The notes below the pieces were generated by a model. The model worked only from the letters and a program-made list of their open reading frames with translations. It was not told the origin of the DNA and made no database searches. A stretch of 58,748 nucleotides of DNA, taken from Embleya sp040605455 (GTDB lineage Bacteria; Actinomycetota; Actinomycetes; Streptomycetales; Streptomycetaceae). Shown in pieces: positions 17,108 to 25,623 of this stretch (within the stretch, counting starts at the first letter, position 1; the number at the start of each line of letters is the position of its first letter). The position numbers were made by a program, and so were the translations under genes. The stretch is from contig NZ_JBEXCV010000042.1 of NCBI RefSeq assembly GCF_040605455.1, positions 1 to 58,748 on the forward strand, given 5' to 3'.

Positions 17108-17845
17108 TCAGTTCGAGGCGGCGGCCCGGACCGTGCGCAGGCGCTCGGAGCGGAGCTGCTCGTGCCAGTGGTCGCCCAGCGGGGTCAGCGGCACGCCGGT
17201 GGCCCAGGTGAGCAGCAGGTCGGCGAGCGCCGGGTTGCGCGACATCACCGGCCCGTGCATGTACGTGCCGATCACCCGACCCGCGTACGCGCCCTCGGTG
17301 CCGTCGCCGGTCCCGTTGCCGTTGCCGTGGGTGACCCTGGCCAGCGGCTTGGCGCCGGGGCCCACGTGGGTGACGCCCTGGTGGTTCTCGAACCCGGAGA
17401 GCACCGGCAGGCCGAGCGCGGGGTCGACCTCGGCCAGCACCTCGCCGACGCAGCGCTTGCCGGGCGCGCCCCGGCCGGAGCGTACGTCCAGCAGGCCCAG
17501 GCCCGCCTCGGGCTGGTCCAGGTCGTCGATGAACTCGTTGCCGATGATCTGGTAGCCCGCGCACACCGCGAGCAGCGCGGCGCCGGCGCCCACGGCGGTG
17601 GCCAGCCCCGGGTCACGGCGCAGGCGCTCGGCGGCCAGCCGCTGCGGCCGGTCCTCGCCGCCGCCGATCAGGTAGATGTCCCCGGAGGTGGGGACGGGCT
17701 GGTCGGAGCGTACGTCCACGCGCTCGACCTCGATGCCGCGCATCAGCGCCCGACGCTCCACGATCAGTGCGTTGCCCTGGTCGCCGTATGTGCTGAGCAG
17801 GTCCGGGTAGATCCAGACCAGGCGCAGCCTGCTCTCACCGATCAT
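17108..17845 (-). CDS. gatD: Lipid II isoglutaminyl synthase, glutamine amidotransferase subunit GatD
   Basis: A 245-residue class I glutaminase of the CobB/CobQ type. It releases ammonia from glutamine for amidation of the D-Glu in lipid II. The nucleophile is Cys95 in LLAVCAGYQIIG, and the catalytic His is His197 in GTYMHGPVM. GFENHQG is also characteristic. Its ATG overlaps the murT stop by four bases. MurT and GatD act as a heterodimer at the cytoplasmic face of the membrane. Confidence 0.95.
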   Translation of the reverse strand: MIGESRLRLVWIYPDLLSTYGDQGNALIVERRALMRGIEVERVDVRSDQPVPTSGDIYLIGGGEDRPQRLAAERLRRDPGLATAVGAGAALLAVCAGYQIIGNEFIDDLDQPEAGLGLLDVRSGRGAPGKRCVGEVLAEVDPALGLPVLSGFENHQGVTHVGPGAKPLARVTHGNGNGTGDGTEGAYAGRVIGTYMHGPVMSRNPALADLLLTWATGVPLTPLGDHWHEQLRSERLRTVRAAASN

Positions 17846-19131
17846 GCCTGTGCCGCTTCCTTGATCGTCTTGCGCAGCTGTTGGAACGCCGTGTAGTTGG
17901 CGATGACCTCGATCTGGCCGGGCGGCGCGGCCGCGACCGCCTGGGCGAGCGTCTCGCACACCTGGAACTGCAGGCCTGCGACCTCCAGTCGCACGGCCAG
18001 GTCGAGTCGGCGTTGGCCCAGCACGAACAGCGGCCGGCCGGCGAGCTGGGTGAAGTCGACGTCCCAGATCCACGAGGTGTCCTTGCCGTCCGCGTCGAGC
18101 GCGTTGACGGACAGGATCACCGGGGTGGGCGGCGGGTCGATCAGCGAGAACGTCTCGACCCAGCCGGCCGGGTTCTTCGCCAGGAGCAGGCGCAGCTTGC
18201 GACCCATGTAGTCGACCACGTCGTAGCGGCCGGCGACGGCGGCGACGTGCTTCATCCGCTCCAGCGCCGCCTCCACGGGCACGCCGAACAACGACGCGAC
18301 AGCCGCGGCGGTGACCGCGTTGGCGCGGTTGGCCCGGCCCGGCAGTTGCAGGTGCAGCGGCCACACCCGCCCGTCCGGGTCGACCATGCGGTCGCCGGCG
18401 AGCGACCAGGTGGGCGAGGGACGACGGAAGTCGCACTGCGAGCAGAACCAGTCGTCGCCCGGACGCTGCATCACGCCGCCGCACTGCGGGCAGGACCAGG
18501 AGTCCTCCTGCCAGGTCTGCCCGGCGGCGACCCACAACACGTCCTTGCTGGAGGACGCGGCCCACACGATCAGCGGGTCGTCCGCGTTGGCGACCACGAT
18601 CGCGTCGCGCCCGCGCAGACCCTCGCGCCACTTCTCGGCGAGCATCCGCGTCTCCGCGGCCCGGTCGAGCTGGTCGCGGGAGAGGTTGAGCAGTGCGATG
18701 GCGACGGGGTCGGAGTCGCGGGCGACACCCGCGAGGTACTTCTCGTCGACCTCGATCACGCCGTAGCGGGCCTCGCTGCCCGCGCCCGCGAGGGCGGAGG
18801 TGATCCCCGCAGGCATGTTCGCGCCCAGCGCGTTGGACACCACGGGACCCGCGGCGCGGATCGCCTCGGCGACCAGGCGTGTGGTGGTGGTCTTGCCGTT
18901 GGTCCCGGAGATCAGCACCACCTGTAGTCCCACCGACAACTGCGCGAGCAGGTCCGGGGCGAGCCGCAGCGCGAGCTTGCCACCGATGACCGAACCGCTG
19001 CCCTTGCCGGCGCGTCGCGAGATGGCCGCGGTCACCCGACTCGCGGTGATCGCCAATTTGGAACGCGGCGGCAACGCCTCGGAGGAGCGCTGCGGCGCAC
19101 CCCCCTGGCCGGGAACGCTATTGCCTGACAT
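17842..19131 (-). CDS. murT: Lipid II isoglutaminyl synthase, Mur ligase subunit MurT
   Basis: A 429-residue Mur-ligase-like ATPase that activates the alpha-carboxyl of D-Glu in lipid II for amidation with ammonia from GatD. The P-loop is VLISGTNGKTTTTRL (residues 73-87). A four-cysteine zinc ribbon, SCPQCGG then WFCSQCDF, is inserted in the central domain, as expected for MurT. The C-terminal DUF1727-like domain carries YDVVDYMGRKLRLLLAKNP and an NYTAFQQLR segment. The start MSGNSVPG at 19131 has GGAGG upstream. The pair forms a two-gene operon whose genes overlap by four bases. Confidence 0.95.
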   Translation of the reverse strand: MSGNSVPGQGGAPQRSSEALPPRSKLAITASRVTAAISRRAGKGSGSVIGGKLALRLAPDLLAQLSVGLQVVLISGTNGKTTTTRLVAEAIRAAGPVVSNALGANMPAGITSALAGAGSEARYGVIEVDEKYLAGVARDSDPVAIALLNLSRDQLDRAAETRMLAEKWREGLRGRDAIVVANADDPLIVWAASSSKDVLWVAAGQTWQEDSWSCPQCGGVMQRPGDDWFCSQCDFRRPSPTWSLAGDRMVDPDGRVWPLHLQLPGRANRANAVTAAAVASLFGVPVEAALERMKHVAAVAGRYDVVDYMGRKLRLLLAKNPAGWVETFSLIDPPPTPVILSVNALDADGKDTSWIWDVDFTQLAGRPLFVLGQRRLDLAVRLEVAGLQFQVCETLAQAVAAAPPGQIEVIANYTAFQQLRKTIKEAAQA

Positions 19132-19370
19132 CGAAGAAGGTTCCTCCAAGCGACGGCCCCGACCGGCGGTGGCCCATGACCGGTTGTACCGGCCGCCACC
19201 CTATAGGCGTGGACGCGCGGGGTGGTTGTCGTGGTTGCGCCCCGGGCCGGGTCGGGAGGGCGGGCCCGCCCTCCCCGGCTGTTGCGCGGGCTCTGGGGGT
19301 TGGGGTTTGCGGCAGGTGGATGGGGCCGATCCGGCCTCGCGGCCCGGGCGGCCTTGTTGATGCTTTGGGG

Positions 19371-20051
19371 TTACGGGAGGCGCCAGTCGACCGGTTGGGC
19401 GCCTTGGGCGACCAGGAGGTCGTTGGTGCGGGAGAAGGGGCGGGAGCCGAAGAAGCCGCCCGCGGCCGACATGGGGGAGGGGTGGGCCGACTCGACCACG
19501 GCCGCGCCGGGGCCGAGCAGGGGGCGGGCGTTGCGGGCGTCGCGGCCCCACAGGATCGACACCAGCGGGGTGCCGCGGGCCGCGAGCGCCTTGATGGCCT
19601 GCTCGGTGACCTCTTCCCAGCCCTTGCCGCGATGCGCGGCGGGACGACCGGGGGCGGTGGTCAGTGCGCGGTTGAGCAGCAGCACGCCCTGGGCGGCCCA
19701 CGGGGTCAGATCGCCGTCGGTGGGCATCGGCAGGCCCAGGTCACGGTTCATCTCGGTGAAGATGTTGATCAGCGAGCCCGGCAGGGGTCGCACCTCCGGG
19801 GCGACCGAAAAGCTCAGCCCCACCGCGTGTCCGGGGTTGGGATAGGGATCCTGGCCCACGATCAGCACGCGAACGTCCGCGAAGGGTTGGGTGAACGCCC
19901 GCAACACGTTCGCCCCGGCCGGGACGTAACGCCGTCCTGCGGCGATCTCTCCTCGCAGGAAGTCGCCCATGGCGGCCACTCGACCCGCCACCGGTTCCAG
20001 GGCCTTCGCCCATCCTGCCTCGACAATTTCGCCCAACGGCCGCGCCACCAT
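19371..20051 (-). CDS. ung: Family 1 uracil-DNA glycosylase
   Basis: A 226-residue base-excision repair enzyme that removes uracil from DNA. The catalytic-water loop reads VGQDPYPNPGHAVGLSFS, with Asp68. The family signature usually has GQDPYH; the Pro instead of His is common in actinobacteria. The uracil-binding C-terminal motif is AHPSPMSA, with His190. ATG 20051 matches the usual length. The ribosome site is weak. Confidence 0.93.
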   Translation of the reverse strand: MVARPLGEIVEAGWAKALEPVAGRVAAMGDFLRGEIAAGRRYVPAGANVLRAFTQPFADVRVLIVGQDPYPNPGHAVGLSFSVAPEVRPLPGSLINIFTEMNRDLGLPMPTDGDLTPWAAQGVLLLNRALTTAPGRPAAHRGKGWEEVTEQAIKALAARGTPLVSILWGRDARNARPLLGPGAAVVESAHPSPMSAAGGFFGSRPFSRTNDLLVAQGAQPVDWRLP

Positions 20052-20239
20052 GGGAGTTGAGCATAGGGCAACCGGGTGACAGCCCCGGCACGCCCGCCGA
20101 GCCGACCGCGGTCCGGGCGTGCGGGCAGGGGACTTGGTCGGTTTCGGGGGAGAGACGGTGACGGGTGCGAAGGCCGGCGGGCATCCCCGGTCGGCATGGG
20201 ATCGAGGGGCGGCAGCCGCTTCGCCGGCGGTCGGGTCGG

Positions 20240-20607
20240 GGACATGACCTCGTGCAGGTTTCCCGTGTCGTCGGTGAAGAACAGACCGCGCGGGCACAAC
20301 GGGTGGTCGATGCGGCCGTTGGTCGGTTCGACGGGGGAATTGCCGTACGGGATGTCGGCCGCGCGGAGTCGGGCCAGGATCGCGTCGAACGTGGCCGGGT
20401 CGACGTCGAAGGCCAGGTGGTGTCCCTCCGCCGCGGCCACCGTCATGAAGTCGAGGGTGAGCTGCTCGTTGACCCGGACGCGGGAACGAAGTGGCCGTGC
20501 GCGCCGGCCGGAGGCAGTTCCGCCAGGCCCATGACCGTGGCGAAGAAGTGGGCCGCCGCCCGGTGATCCGCGGCGGGGACGAGGGTGCGGTTCAGCGAGA
20601 CGGGCAC
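20240..20607 (-). pseudogene. Frameshifted VOC (glyoxalase-fold) family gene
   Basis: From GTG 20607, behind GGGAG, the first half reads VSLNRTLVPAADHRAAAHFF, then VMGLAELPPAGAHGHFVP. Homology then jumps frame near 20482 and continues as VRVNEQLTLDFMTVAAAEGH. It ends IDHPLCPRGLFFTDDTGNLHEVMS. The expected stop after this is missing, and the frame runs on toward the uracil-DNA glycosylase gene. A frameshift plus a lost stop argues for decay rather than one sequencing error. The intact form would be a metal-dependent VOC enzyme of about 125 residues. Confidence 0.72.
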
Positions 20608-20896
20608 GCTGCTGCACTCCCGGGGGTCGGTCGGTACGGACTCGCTCGCCGTGCGATACGACGATCCGGTCCGGAACGAGCGGCCGCCGGCCGGCTCGCC
20701 GAGCGAAGACGCGCCAGGGGAGACGCACGATCTCCCGGCCGGGTTCCCGAGCGCGGGTCGTGGGGCGATCGGCGCCGGCCGGATCGGCGGATCATGGCGG
20801 CGTGGATCGAGTCCGGTGACCGGTGGCCGGCCGCGGGCACCCGGCACGACGAGGCCGTACGGGCGCCCGAAGCGGTTCGGCCGCACCCGCCGCCGC

Positions 20897-21328
20897 TCAG
20901 TCGATCAGACCCGTCACCGTGTCCCAAGCATCCTCGGCGTCCGTGCCGGCCAGCGCCAGGGCCACCGCCGCCTCGCCTGCGGCCAACGCGAACACCGCGC
21001 CGACCCATATGCGTTCCGCGGGGGTCAGGCGGCGCCATTCGATCGCGCCGCCGGCCCCGTCGACCAGATCCGAGGCCACCACGAGCCAGCCCCACTCGGC
21101 GCCGCCTCGGCCGGTGCTCAGGGCGCGCAGTACGCCCGTGCCCAGCAATACATCCCGCGCGCCCAGACCTCGGCCGAGCAACGACGCCTCCCGCGCCGCG
21201 GTGGGCCGCAACCACACCCCGCCGCGTGGAGCCACCATGGACACCACCCCGGCGGCGACTCGTCCCGCCGCCAATATCGCCGCCATCCGTTCGGCCGACC
21301 CGGATATCGCCCCCGAAACCGCCACCAC
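20897..21328 (-). CDS. Hypothetical membrane protein (143 aa)
   Basis: A 143-residue protein with moderately hydrophobic helices: MAAILAAGRVAAGVVSMVAP, LGARDVLLGTGVLRAL, WGWLVVASDLVDG and IWVGAVFALAAGEAAVALALAG. Adjacent GTG codons at 21328 and 21325 lie just after AAGGGG and either could be the start. Composition and codon use look genuine. It resembles small actinomycete membrane proteins of the DUF4267 type, but this is a weak guess. The 289 bases to the neighbouring VOC remnant contain nothing recognisable. Confidence 0.55.
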   Translation of the reverse strand: MVAVSGAISGSAERMAAILAAGRVAAGVVSMVAPRGGVWLRPTAAREASLLGRGLGARDVLLGTGVLRALSTGRGGAEWGWLVVASDLVDGAGGAIEWRRLTPAERIWVGAVFALAAGEAAVALALAGTDAEDAWDTVTGLID

Positions 21329-22118
21329 TGCCCCTTATCGACACTCGCTCGCACCCCCGGCCCATCGACCGGCGGCCCACACCGTAGCGGTGCCCCGGAT
21401 CGCGGCCCTCGCACCCCCACCACGCGGACAACCCGCACCGCGGTTTCCATCCGCCGCCGATCCGGCCCGCCGGGGCAAGCCGACGGCGAGCCGGGCGAGT
21501 TCGTCCGGATGAGGCACAGGCGGCGCCGGAGAACGATGGGACGAGAGCGCGTGACGGGACGGTTGATGGGCGCGGCCGCGCGGTCGACGCCACCCGGCCA
21601 CCGGACGGCGGCGGGACCGACCCTGTCGCGGGCGAGTCGGGGTGCGTTCGGCGTCTCGGTGCGGCGCGTAGCGCTCGGCGTGGGTGGGCGCGGTGCGCAT
21701 GGCCGCCGCCCCTGCTGCGGCCCGAGTCGGCGCGGGGTATGCCCGACTGTGCCTGGGTCGGGCGGTGGGAGTTGGCGGCGCGTCGGGGTTCGGGGGGTGC
21801 GTGAGCGGCGCTAGGTGATTGTGAACTCGACTGGCCGGCGGGGGAGTTGTTGTTCGCGGTGGCGCGTTGTTTCGGCGCGTGGTCGGGTGCGGGTGCCCGC
21901 TCGGCTTCGGGCGGCGATGGATCCAACCGAGTGCGCGGCCGGATTCGGCGGGCAGGGGACTCGGCCGGCCCGCTGTCTTCGCGGGCTGCGTTCGTGGCGG
22001 CGTGCGGCCACGAGCTCTTGGGTGCGGGCAGCCGTGGGCCCGCGAGCCGGGGTCGGCTGCCTTCGGGCGCGACCCGGGCCCGGCCCCACCAGGGGTCCGG
22101 GCCCGGGTCGAGGGCGGG
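21329..22118. other. 790-bp stretch without a recognisable gene
   Basis: Several open frames exist on both strands, but all give Arg-, Pro- and Gly-rich low-complexity translations with no family motif or good ribosome site. I see no RNA gene or strong hairpin. It may contain degraded sequence. Confidence 0.4.
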
Positions 22119-23606
22119 TCAGTCGCGTACCGCGCCCTCGGGGCGGTAGACCATCAGGCGGCGGCCCTTGGCGATGCGTAGTTGGGAGGCCCCGGGGCGG
22201 ACTTCGCCGTCGACGGCCAACTCGGCGCCCTCCTGTATCTCGGAGAGGCGGACCGTGCGGGCCGTGGACGCTTCGTAGACGCGGGAACGGCCGAGCGTGC
22301 CGGACAGGACGGCGGCCACCAGGCGGGTGCGGGCCAGCGGGCGGGAGGCATCGACGATACGCACGTCGAGGAGGCCGTCGGTGAGGTCGGGGCGGTAGGT
22401 GGGCGCGAAGCCCTCCGGGGCGTATTGGCCGTTGCCGAGGAACAGCAGCCACAACGAGCGCGGGCGGCCGTTGACGCGCATCTTGACCGGGCCCGCGTCC
22501 CGGAGCACCCGGACCAAGCCCACCAGCATGGCCGGCCACTTGCCGATCTTGCCCTCCAACTCCTCGCGGAAGCGCACCAGGTCGGGGTAGACGCCGAGCG
22601 AGAAGGTGTTCAGGAACAGCTCCGGACCCAGCTCCTCGCCGTCGTCGGAGAACGGGTGCGAGTGGTCGCGCTGCAACTCGGCGACGTCCACCAGCACCGC
22701 CTCGCCCGCCGCGAGTGCCAGCGCGGTGTCGTCCAGCCGGATCAGGCCCAGGTCGCCGGCGAAGTGGTTGAGCGTGCCGGCCGGGAAGACCGCGAGCGGC
22801 ATGCCCCGGTCCAGCGCGATCCGTGCCGCGCAGTTCACGCTGCCGTCGCCGCCCGCGACGCCCAGCACCTGCGCGTCCCGGGCCGCCTCGCACAACAACG
22901 CGACCAGGTCGCCGTTCTGGCCGCGCTCGACCACCTTGGCGCCGGGCAGCAGTTCGCGCAGGCGTTGCGCCGTGTCGCCCTCGGGGCCGGCCGAGGAGTT
23001 GACCACGACCACCAGGCCGTCGCCCTCGACCAGCGCCGGTACCTTCCCGCGCGGCGGCGGCGCGGACGCCGCCTCCACCGGCCGGGTCGGCCACCAGCGC
23101 AGCGTCACCGCCGCGAGGCCCGCGCCGAGTGCCGCGCCCGCCAGTACGTCACCCGGATAGTGCACGCCCGTGTACACGCGGGAGAAGGCCACCGACCCGG
23201 CCAGCGCGCCGGCCGCCACGCCCAACGGACGCGACTCCAACGCGACCCCGGTGGCGAAGGCCGCCGCGGACGCCGCGTGCCCGGACGGGAACGAGGTCGT
23301 CCACGGTTGCCGGCTGAGCCGGCGGGCCATCGGCACCGCGTCGATCACCGGACGGGGCCGGCGTACCCAACTCTTGAGGACCACATTGGTCACGGTCGAC
23401 GCGAGCGCCACCGAACCCAGTCCGCGCAATGCCGCCCGCCGCCCGCTGCGTCCACCGGAAAGCGCCATTCCCGCACCGGTCACCGCCCACAGCCGCGAAT
23501 GGTTGGCCGCGCGCGACAAGGCGGGCAGCGCCTTGTTCGCCCACGGCACATGATGCGTTGCCACCCACGCGAAGGCCGCCCGGTCGGCGGCATGGATCTT
23601 TCCCAT
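22119..23606 (-). CDS. Fusion of PAP2 phosphatase and diacylglycerol kinase-like lipid kinase
   Basis: A 495-residue two-domain protein. Residues 1-185 form a membrane PAP2 phosphatase with the three motifs KSWVRRPRP, PSGHA and SRVYTGVHYPGD. Residues 200-495 form a DAGK-type kinase with VVVVNSSAGPEG, the nucleotide loop GVAGGDGSVNCAA and PAGTLNHFAGDLG. The two activities are opposite in direction (removing or adding phosphate on lipids). The fusion is known in actinomycetes and probably tunes phosphatidic acid or polyprenyl-phosphate pools. It lies 45 bp downstream of an ADP-ribosylglycohydrolase gene on the same strand. Confidence 0.9.
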   Translation of the reverse strand: MGKIHAADRAAFAWVATHHVPWANKALPALSRAANHSRLWAVTGAGMALSGGRSGRRAALRGLGSVALASTVTNVVLKSWVRRPRPVIDAVPMARRLSRQPWTTSFPSGHAASAAAFATGVALESRPLGVAAGALAGSVAFSRVYTGVHYPGDVLAGAALGAGLAAVTLRWWPTRPVEAASAPPPRGKVPALVEGDGLVVVVNSSAGPEGDTAQRLRELLPGAKVVERGQNGDLVALLCEAARDAQVLGVAGGDGSVNCAARIALDRGMPLAVFPAGTLNHFAGDLGLIRLDDTALALAAGEAVLVDVAELQRDHSHPFSDDGEELGPELFLNTFSLGVYPDLVRFREELEGKIGKWPAMLVGLVRVLRDAGPVKMRVNGRPRSLWLLFLGNGQYAPEGFAPTYRPDLTDGLLDVRIVDASRPLARTRLVAAVLSGTLGRSRVYEASTARTVRLSEIQEGAELAVDGEVRPGASQLRIAKGRRLMVYRPEGAVRD

Positions 23607-23651
23607 GGCGCCATCACTACCCGCAACCGGTCTCGCACACCACGACCTGCG

Positions 23652-24671
23652 TCACATCCGGAGAGCCTCGGACACCTCGGACAGTTCCCCCCGATACTCG
23701 ATGCGATCGAGCCACTCGGCGGGCCATCCGGCCAGGCCGTGTACGGCGCCGATCATCGCGCCCGCCAACGCGGCGATCGAGTCCGAGTCGCCGGAGGTGG
23801 CGGCGGCGCGGGCCAGCGCCGACCTCGGGTCGTCCGGATACAGCGCGACACACAGGACGGCCGTGGCCAACGCCTCCTCCGCGATCCATCCGGCGCCGGT
23901 GACCTGACACGGATCCGAGCGTCGATCCCGCTCCAGCAGGGCGCGGTCCAACCGGTCCAGGACGCCCAGGCATTCGTCCCAGCCGCGCGCGATGAAGCCC
24001 TCCGGCGAGTCCGCGAACGGGCCGCGCCACAGGTCCTCGCCCAGCCAGTCGGCGCGGTAGACGTTGCGCTGCGCCTCGGCGTGCGCACGCAGGCAGGCGG
24101 GCAGTTCGGCGATCGACACACCGGTACGCAGCGCGTACACCGCGGTCGCGGTCAGGTCCGAGGCGGCCAGTGCGGTGGGGTGACCGTGGGTGACCGCCGC
24201 CTGGAGTTGCGCCGCGCCACACCGGGCGGCCTCGTCGAGGTGGTCGACCAAACCCAGCGGGGTGACCCGCATGTTCGCGCCGCAGCCCTTGGAGCCGCGG
24301 CGGGTCGCGTCGAGCCAGCTTCGACCGGCGGCCAGCTCCGCGCACGCGGACATGCACGTGTGCCCCGGCGCGCGGGTGTTGTCCGGGGAGTCCCACCAGG
24401 TGAGAAACCGCTCGATCACCAGCGGCGCGAACAGCTCGGCGGTCAACGCCCGGGTGTCCGCCCGCGCGTCGATCAGCGCGTGGGCCACCGCCAAACCCAT
24501 CTGGGTGTCGTCGGTGACCAAAGCCGGCGTGCCCTCGAGATCCATCGGGCCGGGCAGTTCGTACCGACGCACGATCTGCGCGTAGGACAGGAACTCCGTC
24601 GGCGCGCCCAACGCGTCCCCGTACGCCAGTCCGAACATGCTCCCGCGCACCCGCTCCGCGTTCCCCGCCAT
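23652..24671 (-). CDS. ADP-ribosylglycohydrolase family protein
   Basis: A 339-residue all-helical hydrolase of the DraG/ARH family, which removes ADP-ribose from proteins or small molecules using two magnesium ions. The metal ligands are in FGLAYGDALGAPTEF, LVTDDTQM (TDDT) and ATSGDSDSIAALAGAM (DSDS). GGGTGG lies before ATG 24671. The N-terminus MAGNAERVRGSMFG fits the family start. The target is unknown; no ADP-ribosyltransferase or macro-domain gene is in the window. Confidence 0.9.
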   Translation of the reverse strand: MAGNAERVRGSMFGLAYGDALGAPTEFLSYAQIVRRYELPGPMDLEGTPALVTDDTQMGLAVAHALIDARADTRALTAELFAPLVIERFLTWWDSPDNTRAPGHTCMSACAELAAGRSWLDATRRGSKGCGANMRVTPLGLVDHLDEAARCGAAQLQAAVTHGHPTALAASDLTATAVYALRTGVSIAELPACLRAHAEAQRNVYRADWLGEDLWRGPFADSPEGFIARGWDECLGVLDRLDRALLERDRRSDPCQVTGAGWIAEEALATAVLCVALYPDDPRSALARAAATSGDSDSIAALAGAMIGAVHGLAGWPAEWLDRIEYRGELSEVSEALRM

Positions 24672-24736
24672 GTGGCACCACCCTTCGTCGAGGTACCAGC
24701 CTGCCGGCTCGACGGCCACCGTCCGGATCTTTATCC

Positions 24737-24922
24737 GGGCCGGCGAACGGGGCGCGAAGCGCGGGGGCGCGGTGGCGGGTGATCGGGCGCGGTGCGCATG
24801 CGGATGCGGGCCGGCGAAGGGGGCGCGGTGGAGTGGTGGCGGGTGTGGTGATCGGCTGCGGATACCCGATGCGGGGGCGGCGGAGGCAGGGGCGGTGGCG
24901 GCGGGCCGGCGAACCGGGCGCG
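24737..24922. repeat. Three imperfect copies of a 20-bp GC-rich motif in a gene-free region
   Basis: GGGCCGGCGAACGGGGCGCG at 24737-24756 recurs with one or two changes at 24808-24827 and 24903-24922. They sit in the 393-bp gap (24672-25064) between divergent ADP-ribosylglycohydrolase and VOC genes. No gene is seen in that gap. Confidence 0.45.
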
Positions 24923-25064
24923 GGGATGCGGTGGGGCGGTGGCGGTGACGGCGCGGGGGCGGCCGGGCGAGCCGGGCGGAGGGCGTGGGCGCGGGTGCGT
25001 GCATGGGTGGGACGTACCGTCCCGGAGGGTTCGAAATCGTCGCCTCGGGGCGAAGCATGAGGGC

Positions 25065-25460
25065 ATGGACGTACTTTCCGGCCGCATCCTGTTGCGCCCC
25101 ACCGACCTCGATCGTTCGCTTGCCTTCTACCGCGACGTGCTCGGACTCGCGATCGCCCGCGAGTTCGGAACCGGGAGCCATCGCGGGACGGTGTTCTTCC
25201 TCGGCGGCGGCTTCCTGGAGGTCTCGGGCACCGCGGCGGAGGCCGGGCCCGGGTGCGCGGATCTGCGGTTGTGGCTCCAGGTACGGGACTTGGTCGCCAC
25301 GCACAAGGAACTCCTGGGCAAGGGCGCCACCGTGTTGCGCGAGCCGCGTCGTGAGGAGTGGGGGTTGGACGAGATGTGGATCGCCGATCCGGACGGTGTG
25401 CGGATCTGCGTGGTGCAGGTTCCGGACGAGCACCCGATGCGCTATCGACCGGGCATCTGA
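25065..25460 (+). CDS. VOC (glyoxalase/bleomycin-resistance fold) family protein
   Basis: A 131-residue single-unit VOC protein. MDVLSGRILLRPTDLDRSLA, then YRDVLGLAIAREFG, forms the first beta-alpha-beta module. A second module follows with DLRLWLQVRDLVAT and EMWIADPDGVRICVVQVP. The family includes isomerases, dioxygenases and antibiotic-binding proteins; metal ligands cannot be assigned with confidence here. The start at 25065 is set by homology; the GAGGG next to it is too close to be an ideal ribosome site. Confidence 0.82.
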   Translation: MDVLSGRILLRPTDLDRSLAFYRDVLGLAIAREFGTGSHRGTVFFLGGGFLEVSGTAAEAGPGCADLRLWLQVRDLVATHKELLGKGATVLREPRREEWGLDEMWIADPDGVRICVVQVPDEHPMRYRPGI

Positions 25461-25578
25461 GGCGTCGACCACAGCTCGTGCGAGTCACCGAACGCGTCGT
25501 GCGTGGCAGTCGCAAACCCCGATCGGCCCGTGCCCCCGGGCCTCTTGACGCCCTCCGGCGGCGGCGACACACTCAAGC

Positions 25579-25590
25579 TACCAGCCGGTA
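25579..25590 (+). promoter_or_regulatory. Candidate TetR-type operator TACCAGCCGGTA before the acyl-CoA dehydrogenase
   Basis: A 12-bp imperfect palindrome (10 of 12 positions symmetric) lies 34 bp upstream of the ATG and just after a possible TTGACG -35 box at 25545-25550. TACC/GGTA half-sites are common for TetR-type fatty-acid regulators. This is pattern-based only. Confidence 0.35.
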
Positions 25591-25623
25591 ACAATTCGAC
25601 GATGTCCCGGGGGCCCACCACCC

